DNA of 64,000 bases from Plantago ovata. Its lineage: Eukaryota; Streptophyta; Magnoliopsida; Lamiales; Plantaginaceae. The translations under genes were made by a program, and so were the position numbers. Positions 33,918 to 42,279 of the stretch are shown here, in pieces. The notes beneath the pieces are model-generated. The model saw only the letters and a program-made list of their open reading frames with translations. It ran no database searches and had not been told where the DNA came from. The DNA lies in the NCBI GenBank assembly GCA_028274465.1, contig CM051458.1:54363253-54427252 (forward strand), written 5' to 3'. Positions within the stretch are counted from its first letter, which is position 1. Every line of letters starts with the position of its first letter.

Positions 33918-34709
33918 TCACAAGTAGCACGCCCGCACCTTCTCCTTGCCCTTGCCCGATACCTCTGGTACCTTGGCCTTGCCATTTCCCTTCTTTGGCG
34001 TAGACGGCTCGTCTCCCTCGTCATCCTCCATGCCCCTAGACTTGCTTCCCCCGGTATTCATCTCGATTAGCCTCTCGGCCACCTCAATGGCTTGTGCAAC
34101 GTTCTCGACTTGTGCCCTTTGCAGCTCCATTCTTGCCCAAGGTTTGAGCCCGTCAAGGAATGCGAACAATGTCTCTTGCTCGGTCAGCCTCGGTATCTCC
34201 AACACGATCTCTTGAAACTCCTTGACGTACTCACGAACGCTTCTCTTGTGGGTTAGCCGCTTAAGCCTTCCCCTAGCCTCAAACTCGGCATTGGCCGGGT
34301 AGAATTGCCGCTTGAGCTCGGTCTTGAAGTCTCCCCATGACTCCATGCGACACGTCCCCTTCTCAACGTCGGCACATTTTCTCCGCCACCATAATGCCGC
34401 AGTGTCAACCAAGAACATAGGACCCATGTGCAACTTCTCTTGGTCGTCGTCCACGCCCGACCCCTCGAAGTATTGTTCCAAGTTCCACAAGAAGTTGTCA
34501 AGTTCCTTGGCACTCCTCTCGCCCTCGTAAGGCTTTGGACTTGGAACTTCGACCCTCCCTCGTGTCATAGCCACATGATTTCCCGCATTGGCCATAACAC
34601 GTTTGTAGAGCACCATCTCGCCCTTGATGGTCTCCAACTCGCCAACGATTTCCTCCCGTAGTGCTGCAACAACCCCCACAGATATCCACAATACCCTTTT
34701 GCAACTCAC
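33918..34709 (-). mobile_element. Gag of the TR-GAG element
   Basis: A 263-residue open frame. The retrotransposon gag domain (about residues 55-190) includes RSAKELDNFLWNLEQYF, TAALWWRRKC and REYVKEFQEIVLEIPRLTEQE, the pattern of chromovirus-type gag. The C-terminus is acidic then basic (GMEDDEGDEPSTPKKGNGK). A zinc knuckle is not clearly seen in this frame. Part of a fossil. Confidence 0.8.
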
Positions 34710-35022
34710 AGTTCACCTCGTTGAGAGTCGTACAAAGACTACCCTCAAGCCCTTCAACCTTTTCTTATAAATCAGTCGCCCGTTCGGTCACCTTAGTGAA
34801 GAGCTCGATGGCTTCCCCGTGCTTACACATGGTGTCTTCTAGCCGAGCCACTCGTGCCTCCATGGCAGCACCTCAGTCCACCGACTTGGACCTCTTGGAA
34901 CCATCCCCCTCTCCAGGTTTGCTCCCAACGTCAACCCTCACATTGGATCCACCCGTTTCCTTGTCTTTCCCCATAGTAGCACCAGTACAACAACCTTCAG
35001 ATGCGGAAGAACAGAACCACTA

Positions 35023-35039
35023 GCGTGGCTCTGATACCA
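35023..35039 (-). promoter_or_regulatory. Primer-binding site, initiator tRNA-Met type
   Basis: Minus-strand TGGTATCAGAGCCACGC, two bases inside the 5' LTR edge. Shows that the element is read on the minus strand. Confidence 0.88.
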
Positions 35040-35041
35040 CT

Positions 35042-35552
35042 TGTCACGGGATGAAACTTGAACAACCGAAAGAACTCGTACCCGTGCGGTGCTTGACTAG
35101 GTCGCCTCGAGCCTAGCAAGCCAACCTTGCCCAAAAGTGTTTAAGTGTGTGTGCTAAGTGAACTTGAAAGAGAACAACAAAGCAAGACAACGATCTTGCT
35201 AAGAAAGCTTCTTGTATTACCACAATACTCAAACTTCTCACTTGGACTTTCTCTATCTACAATTTCTCTCACTTCTCTTGGTTGAGTTCCAAATGAACTC
35301 ACTACCCCTATTTATACAACTCATGGAAGGATTCTAGGTCCTTCCATATTATTTCTACATCTACATAGTTCTAGAGTATTCTACTCAACTATGTACAATG
35401 GAGAGTTTCCTACTACATTCTAGATTGTTCCATTTGCATAATAGTTCCTAACTTCTCTAGAATTGTAGTCTTGCCCCAAGACTTCTAGATCCTTCCCGTG
35501 AACCACCAACAGCTTGCACGACAAAAACTCCCCGAAACGTACGGACGTCACA
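35042..35552 (-). mobile_element. 5' LTR of the TR-GAG element
   Basis: Matches 32410-32926 over its full length, with a couple of short length differences. It ends in GACGTCACA before TTAAG. A TATA-like CTATTTATA lies near 35307. Confidence 0.88.
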
Positions 35553-35829
35553 TTAAGCCCCAAATAAGTTCCCTTTCATTTCTTGCTACAATGGTTTAGG
35601 CTTATTAGGGGCTCTTTTCTGGGTTGCACATGACACATACATTCCACATGCACCACACAATTGATGAAAGAGAAAGAAAAAATGAAATAAAAAAAAATTA
35701 TTTGGGGCTTCTTTGGGGGCTACAAATATGTAGCCCCCACAAATATGTAGCCCCCAAGCATGGGCTCCAACAATGGAGCCCAAAATAAGCCCCTAATGGG
35801 GCTTAAGCCTTCTATTGTTAGTGCTCTTA

Positions 35830-36317
35830 TACAACAAAGTTAAAATACTAAATGGAATAAATACTTTTTGAAAACTTTTGTAGTCTAACAATATTTCTCA
35901 CATAACAACACAAATATCTAATTAATTATGGAATAAACTAGTTGAAGGTAAACAAGCTTGAAAAGAAAAAAAAAAAAAGCGCATCAGCGCATGGGAAAGA
36001 AATCAATTTTTATTCAAGACACAATCTGGTATGTTTGGAAAGTAAGAAACGATTTAATTTTAATGGGAAGGTCGGAATGTCTCTGAAATTAAATATTGTC
36101 GACAAAGGACAAGTAAATGTATGGAGATTAAAGTTACGAGCTTCGGGGGTCTTGGCATGCAGCACTTGTAGCCTTGCTTCTGCGTTGGTATGCACGTATG
36201 CCTATATCTATGCTAGATGGCTCCTCGGTTCATCCAAGCGCACCCGCCTAGCTCCGCCAAGAGCCGGGCCCTAGTCTCGGGTCGTGCGTCCGTGAGTTGT
36301 GGGCTAAGTCTAGTTAG
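35830..36317. other. Spacer without recognised genes
   Basis: AT-rich at first, then a more GC-balanced stretch (36120-36310). A 110-codon plus-strand frame (35942-36274) lacks any family resemblance and was not accepted as a gene. Confidence 0.3.
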
Positions 36318-36376
36318 TGGTGGATCAGGGGCGGATACAGGGGGTGGCGGGGGGAGGCGACTACCACCCCAAAACC

Positions 36377-36560
36377 AGTAGCGGAGCTTGGGGGTTGCAG
36401 TGGGTTACTAGACCCCATCAAATTTTATATAATACTATAATAGTAGTGATAATAAGAAGATGAACAAGTTTGTCCTAGTGGTTGAGTGCAAAGGTTTTGA
36501 TGTGTAAGGCATGGGTTGTACCCCTCTTAATCACAAATGCTCTTTATTTTTTTTTTATCT
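36377..36560 (+). mobile_element. Degraded SINE-like copy
   Basis: Same order as 12491-12655: AGTAGCGGAGCTTGG, a stretch ending TAGTAGTG, GTCCTAGTGGTTGAGTGC (A-box-like), GGGTTGTACCCC where the B box should be, then a run of Ts. The B box is decayed here. Confidence 0.45.
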
Positions 36561-36585
36561 AATCTAATTTTATTCTCTTGTTTTA

Positions 36586-36845
36586 TATTTTCTCCGCAAA
36601 TTTCATAGTTTTCCACTTTATTTTTGTTGACTTTTTTATATCCGGTTTGACCTCAAATTAATGATAATTGATCTAGAAAAAATTAATTTTAAAAGTTATA
36701 TTATACAAATATAGGAAGTATACTTTCATAATATAAATTTTAAAATTATTTTTTCGCAACGAGTTATTATTAATTTGAGGTCAAATCGAACATCAAAAAG
36801 TCAACAAAAATAAAATGGGAAACTATAAAAAGTCCAGAGGAAGTA
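36586..36845. mobile_element. Second copy of the foldback MITE
   Basis: About 75-80% like 17366-17615, with the same inner arms (GTTTGACCTCAAATTAAT and its inverse) and TA flanks. The left tip is more decayed than the right. Nested in the hAT-like element. Confidence 0.8.
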
Positions 36846-37067
36846 AAATTATTGCCTCTTACTCATCTTTTCTTTTCTTATGTGTTTATTTAGAATTTTT
36901 TTTCAATCATTTCAAAATTCTTTTTAACTTTTATCTTATATTTTTTAAATATGTCTTTTTTATTCCTTTTTAAATCTAGATGTACATGTTCAATCTTTTT
37001 TTCAACCATCGATGTGGTGGCGTGTTTTAGTACTTGAAATCATATCAGCAATAATGCAAGGTTAAAC

Positions 37068-38388
37068 TAGGGATGACAATGGGCCGGGCTTTCAGAGGCC
37101 CGGTTGGGCTCGAGAAGACTAGCACCAAGCCCAGGCCCGACCCATGGCCCAGGGCGGGTCTGAACATTAGGCCCAAGCTCGGGCCCATCATGGGCCGGGC
37201 CTTAGATTTTTAATTTTTTTTTTTGCCAATTATTTAGTAATCTAAATGTTGTTCTTTAGTTATGTAGTGTAGTATTAGTAGAATGGTGAATCTATTTAAT
37301 TTATATCTTTTTACTTGAGATCAAATATTTTGATATCACTTTATATCATTTGAAATTTATCATGAACTTCCTTATTTGACATATTGAAATTAGTTAATAT
37401 TAAAATAATTAATAAATTATATAAATATACTAAGAATATAGTATATAAAATGATGGGTGGGTCCATTGATTTTTTATACCCTCTTAGCGTCCCTAATAAC
37501 GAAATGAACCACCTTAGTTTATCAATTATATTTTAGTCCAAAGTCAACAAAATTTCACTATTCCAAAATTGAATTTTGATGAAACCAAACAAAAGTGTTT
37601 TCAAATAAAAAAGATAAAAAATTAAAAGAAAATCTAAGTAAAATACTAAAATAATAAAATAAATTTAAAAAAAAACTAAACTAAAATAAAAAAAAAAATT
37701 ATCTTCATCATCCCCAAAGCTTCGGTACCGTAATTTTTTTCGGTACCAGAGCTCCAGCGCCGAAAAAGGTGAAGCAAGGTGCTCCATCACAATTAACGGT
37801 GCAACAAGCAGCTTGCTCCACCACCAGATTGATCGGTGGAGCTTGCTCCACCGTTACCGGCACCGGAGCTTCGATAACGGAATTTTCCAGTACCGAAGCT
37901 TTAGCAAAGAAGATGGATGGATCTTGTTAAATATTTAATTTTTATTTTATTTTATAATTCTATTTAGATTTTTTTAAATGTTTAAATTAATTTTTTGATT
38001 GAAAATATTTATTTTTCTTAAGTCATGTTTGATTGGAAGGTGTTTAAAGTGTTGGTCAACTCAAATGGACTAAAATGTAATTGAGTTTGGAATAAATTGT
38101 AATTGATAATACAAGAGAGTCCTTTATGATAAAGGCCTTCATAGTGAGCCCTTATAATCAATTGATTGTATATCACTTGAAAATCTTATAAGTATAGAAA
38201 AGTATTACAAATGTATAAACTACAACATCTTTTAATAATACAAGTCTATAAATATTATAAATTATATAGTTATATATACATATTTATATATATAAAATAT
38301 AAATACTATATACAATCACGGGCGGGGCCGGCCTGTGCCGGGTATATCGGGCTGGGCCCGGGCCGGGTAGACCAAACTGTCATCCCTA
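37068..38388. mobile_element. 1.3-kb hAT-like non-autonomous element
   Basis: An 11-bp perfect inverted repeat TAGGGATGACA at both ends and a perfect 8-bp duplication GGTTAAAC (37060-37067 and 38389-38396). Next to each end lie GGGCCGGGC-rich blocks. The interior is AT-rich except for a 200-bp block around 37713-37915 with CCGGCACCGGAGCTTC and mirror-like GGTGGAGCTTGCTCCACC words. No coding region is recognised. Confidence 0.9.
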
Positions 38389-38768
38389 GGTTAAACTTAA
38401 CGTTAATGTAAAGTATTGTTTTGATATAGGTATAGGTATAGTTATAAAGATATGAAAAATGATTTTGTTTTTAAATTTTGTTTATTAGATTATCATATGA
38501 AATGTATAAATTTTTCATATTTTTTCTAGAAAAATATCATAACTTTAACTTGGACCCTCCTGAAATTTTCTTTTGGCTCCGCCACTTCAAATTTTTTAAT
38601 TATCATATATTCATATGTATATTTTTGTAAAATTCACATTTCGCCACCCCTAAATTTTTTTGTTAGTGTATTTTTTTTAATCAAGTTTCTTAACTTTCAA
38701 ATAAGTATCTTGTTATAATATATCTCGCAACCCCTATTTTCATTTCTAGCTCCACCCCTGTGGTGGAT

Positions 38769-39427
38769 ATTATCTTTTGGGTCAAATACTAAATTTGATT
38801 TTGGGTCCAATTAGAAAATCCCAACGGGGCGACTCGGTCCAGAGCAAGCGGATAAATTTTCCTTGGTGGAAAATCTTATTAGGAACGCTTGCGAACAGGT
38901 GCGACTTTCAAACAAAAAGTTGCGTCTTTTCATTCTGAAAAATCGCGTCCTTTCCTTTGTGTCTGTTTGTCACACCACTTCGCCACTATATATAGTCCCT
39001 TCCAGGATTGTAGAAATACACATCAATTTGCAATCTCTCCTTCTTCTCTATATCTCCAGCAAAGCTTCCCTTCTCATTTTGTAGTAGTCCCAATCGGAGT
39101 TCGTATTTCAAATGCTTGTATACGTTTTCAACCTGCAATTTTATCTTGGAACACCATTCGTCAGATACTGTGAGCACCAGCGCATGACAAATAAAGTCTT
39201 AAGTAAAAGAGTGCAATCACTCAACTCTGCAAACTTTTTCTTTTCCAGTTGACTTTTTCGATACTCTCCTGTTTTGCTCATACCAAACAACATAGTATTC
39301 CTTCCATCCAGTCAAGTGTTTTTTTATTTAGTTTTGTTAGACTATTTTTCAATTATCATACCAATCACATAAAAGGACATCTCCTGTAGTGCTTATATAC
39401 TAAAATGAATCAGATAGTCCTGAAGCA
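38769..39427 (+). promoter_or_regulatory. Promoter-like stretch without a following gene
   Basis: CACTATATATAGTCCC near 38983-38998 is a good plant TATA box, followed within 60 bp by a CT-rich leader (CAATCTCTCCTTCTTCTCTATATCTCC). Such a layout usually precedes a plant gene, but no start codon with a convincing frame follows before the MULE-type MITE at 39437. It may be a gene remnant or a transposon end; nothing else is recognised here. Confidence 0.35.
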
Positions 39428-39436
39428 TTAGAGTTA

Positions 39437-40184
39437 GGGATTATTACGTATACACCCCCTGCTAGATAGCACCTTTTCATCTGAAGGACCATCGTATTTT
39501 TAATTATATCTAGATCCATTTTTCCTTATCCGGAGTTGACCAAAAAATATTGGCCTTTTCTCTCTCTCTTCTCCCAAAACATGGCCTTAGATTTTCTTTT
39601 TAATTTATCTTTTTTTTTCTTTTTACTTTTTTTTTCTTCTTCTTATTAAAAACTCCGGTGCCGGAATCGGACACCGGAACCGGTGGCAGCTCCGGTCAGA
39701 GATGCCACGCAGCTCCGGTCAGAGCTGCCCTGGCAGCTCCCGATCTGGAAGCTGCCAGGGCAGCTCTAACCGGAGCTCCGGCACCGGATTTTTGAAGAAG
39801 AAGAAGGAAAAAAAAAAAAGGAAACAGGATGTTAAAAAAAAAATTTGGGACTTATTTTTTCATATTAATGTTGTTGGGATAGATTTGCAATTACATTTGG
39901 GATCCATTTTAAAATTTTAAAAGTTTTTCGTGTAAATTTCATAAACTAGAAAATATTGAGGGTCAATGTATAATAAACATAAATTAATGTTTGGTCAATG
40001 TAAATTTCTGAATTTTGACCAGGTACAAAAATGTACTTTCCACGTTTTAATTCGCGAAAAGTCAAGATCGTGGACCTGGATGTAATTAAAATCCATCTAG
40101 TTGGAGACTATATATAATTGATGAACTAATGGTCCGTTATATGTAATTAGAACATCTAAGAGGGGTACTGTATGTAATTTGCCC
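39437..40184. mobile_element. 748-bp MULE-type MITE
   Basis: Perfect 9-bp duplication TTAGAGTTA (39428-39436 and 40185-40193). The ends are long but decayed inverted repeats: GGGATTATTACGTATACACC against GGGCAAATTACATACAGTACC, continuing with GGACCAT and AATTATAT words in the same order. A GC-rich palindromic block lies in the middle (39652-39792), with GCCCTGGCAGCT facing AGCTGCCAGGGC. No coding region. A 9-bp target is typical of Mutator-like elements. Confidence 0.88.
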
Positions 40185-40193
40185 TTAGAGTTA

Positions 40194-40364
40194 TGAACAA
40201 AATAGAAGTTGGAAGTTAAAAATTAAAATTCTAAATCTATTCGCCTTAATCTTTACGGATGGGTTCCTAGTTCTAATCTATCATAGATAAGTAGATAAGT
40301 ATGAACATTAAATCTTATTCATACATAAATTGTGAGGTATATAATTAGTATTTCCCCCTCTTTA
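40194..40364. other. Plain AT-rich spacer
   Basis: Nothing recognised apart from the start of the 16-18 bp direct repeat that flanks the next feature. Confidence 0.4.
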
Positions 40365-40382
40365 CTCCCGTCGAAACTAGCT

Positions 40383-40965
40383 TTTTTTTTTTTTTTTACA
40401 CATAGTATACACCATGAGCAATTGAGATTAATCATAAACACATACTATGGTCTAACACACAGTCGTAATTCAAGCATATATACTCCTGTAACATACAGCG
40501 AGTCCATTAAAAAACTACCAGTGCCAATAATATAAGAAGTAAAACGATATTGCACAATGTAACTAATAAATTCATTCAGAACAGTAGCATGATATCATAG
40601 CAAAACTGAAAGGATGGAGGATTGATATGAATGGAACACGGTTGAGACCTTCTGGTTGGATCCGGTTCCATAGAAACTGGTAGCATCGAGGAGAGGAACA
40701 TCAATCAATCGGCTGAGAGACGTCTAGGAGCTTCTGGGCCGCCATGGGAGAAAGTGGAGATCAACAAACCTACCCGAAAGAAAAACACTTAGCCCTGGCG
40801 TCAAAACGAAGCTGAGAAAGCTACTGAATTCAGTGTGTACGGTATTGGGTGGGGATTTTAGAGGGGGAAACATGGATTGAAATTTAAGCAGCTTTTAGAG
40901 ACGATAGGGGTAACATTGAAATTACAATGTGCTAGCCTAGTAGCCTGCCCTCCCTCCATTTCTCC
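40383..40965 (-). pseudogene. XPO1: Retrocopy of an exportin-1 (XPO1/CRM1) 5' transcript fragment
   Basis: On the minus strand an ATG near 40745 opens MAAQKLLDVSQPID. After a small ATTG duplication the frame continues VPLLDATSFYGTGS, matching the conserved N-terminus of plant exportin-1 (MAAEKLRDLSQPIDV..LDAT). About 200 bp of leader-like sequence lies upstream. After the homologous stretch the sequence is no longer XPO1 coding and ends in a run of about 17 As (40383-40399, as Ts on the plus strand). Direct repeats CCCGTCGAAACTAGCT (40367-40382 and 40966-40981) flank the whole. Poly-A plus a 16-bp target duplication shows LINE-type retrotransposition of an RNA. The short, apparently intron-1-ending content suggests a prematurely polyadenylated transcript. 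Confidence 0.75.
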
Positions 40966-40981
40966 CCCGTCGAAACTAGCT

Positions 40982-42119
40982 CTCTACTAGTGCATTAGCT
41001 AGTTGAGTATATATATAGTTTGATTGATAAGTAAGACTAATAATTTGATGAGTGCATAAAGTAATTAAGACTACATGTACAAGTAAATAAACAGTAACTT
41101 AAATGTCTGAAACAATTACCGAGCATAAGAGTGAACAATAACTTAGCTAGATAACATATATCATATATTATAGATGAAGAATTGAAGATGCGTACCTTAA
41201 TTTTGATGAGTAGAATGAATGTACTGTGATTTTGATAAGAATCAAGATCACGAATCATATTACACTTGTGATAATTAATTTGCGAATAAAGATATCGATT
41301 GGAGAAAACGAACCCGAACTGTTGTATTATTACTTATTATTATAGTTATTCAATTATTATACGGAAAATTACATTCTAGTGATGTTTTCCAAACTTTATT
41401 ACACATTAATAATATCAATATTCTTTCTTACATAATTAGTATAAGAAAAACAAACTTATTACATTGAAGTGACAAAGTTGTAAATTAATTACTAATAAGT
41501 TACTTTTATTGGACAAAACTACCATTTTCCATTAAAAATGTTTAATAACTAATATTTGATTTAATAATTGGATTATTTATATATATACGTGTATTTACCA
41601 ATAATAATTACGTCTTTTAAGTCAACAAATTAAAATCCCTTGTAGCTCTTTTGAAAATTACCAATTTTAGTTCATGAGTTTATATCATTCCACCGTCACC
41701 GTGTTTATTTCATCAGTATCCATGATTGTTGTAGTAAACAGTAAAAATTACACATATTAAATTTAGTCCCACCACATACTATATGTTAGACCTCCATAAA
41801 GAACGGTACATTTTAGTAAAAGTCAAATTTTGTTATTTTTTTCAATATGTCTACTATATACTATACTAATTAAAAATTTAAAAGTAGTTATTGTCCCATT
41901 AGTTAGTTTCTCCCGCTACATTATATTTTTCTAAAATTAATTAATTTAATTTCATGACAAAATAACACGTAATAAAATATTAGTTTTAAACAACATGTTT
42001 CGATCAGAGATTTGAGTTACTTCCATTCTCCACGTAACACTCTTGAAAAAACATGTGTCTCGTACGCAAATTTTTTACTTCCCGTTTATATTTTTCTAAC
42101 AGTATTTCATCTCGTTAAA
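40982..42119. other. AT-rich region without recognised genes
   Basis: No open frame with family resemblance; scattered short A/T runs. GAAACTAGCTCTCTACTAG directly follows the retrocopy repeat. Confidence 0.35.
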
Positions 42120-42274
42120 TAGTCACATACATGGTACCAGAAATCATGCACAAACGCTTACATGACATAATTCGAACACTCCATTTCGAACTCATGTACC
42201 ACTTAAATGCTTCAAGCACTTTGATATGCATGAAACATAAAACATGGTGTTGCATGTACCTGATATCATTATTA
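42120..42274. repeat. Left part of a CATGTACC motif region
   Basis: CATGGTACC, CATGTACCAC and CATGTACCTG occur within 130 bp, mixed with AAATCATGCAC-type words. The series continues right of the solo-LTR-like element at 44571, so this was one region before the insertion. Confidence 0.6.
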
Positions 42275-42279
42275 ACAAT

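Larger units (their letters stand above)
32410..35552 (-). mobile_element. 3.1-kb gag-protease-only Ty3/gypsy element (TR-GAG type)
   Basis: LTRs lie at 32410-32926 and 35042-35552 (517 and 511 bp, differing at roughly 20-25 positions, so several times older than the element at 50.6-59.4 kb). A perfect-looking initiator-Met primer site sits at 35023-35039. A purine-rich tract (GGTGGGGGAGAA on the minus strand) is next to the left LTR. TTAA lies on both outer sides. The inside has gag and a protease region but no room for RT, RNase H or integrase, the arrangement called TR-GAG in plants. It is a fossil with a few breaks in the coding part. Confidence 0.85.
32361..35826. mobile_element. Harbinger/Tourist-type MITE split by an LTR element
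   Basis: The ends are GAGCACTAGCAACGG and, inverted, GAGCACTAACAATAG, flanked by TTA (32358-32360 and 35827-35829), the 3-bp target of PIF/Harbinger elements. Without the LTR element at 32410-35552 it would be about 320 bp. Its right part holds repeated GGGGCTACAAATATGTAGCCCCC hairpin words and AATAAGCCCCTAATGGGGC. The insertion site is a TTAA within GGGGCTTAAGCCCC. Confidence 0.8.
36326..38760. mobile_element. 2.4-kb hAT-like element, with nested elements
   Basis: The ends CAGGGGCGGATACAGGG and, inverted, CAGGGGTGGAGCTAG are flanked by a perfect 8-bp duplication TGGTGGAT (36318-36325 and 38761-38768). Size class, 8-bp target and CAGGGG ends fit hAT. No transposase is seen. Inside are a SINE-like copy (36377-36560), a foldback MITE (36586-36845) and a 1.3-kb hAT-like element (37068-38388). 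The words AGTAGCGGAGC (36378) and GCTCCGCCACT (38575) face each other and may mark a further nested element. Confidence 0.85.

Noticed and set aside
35942-36274. 110-codon frame with a Lys-rich start
   Set aside because: No domain, no splice support, no homology recognised; begins in an A-run.
36377-38585. A third hAT-like element between the outer and inner ones
   Set aside because: AGTAGCGGAGC and GCTCCGCCACT face each other, but no 8-bp duplication was found around them, so this was mentioned but not called.
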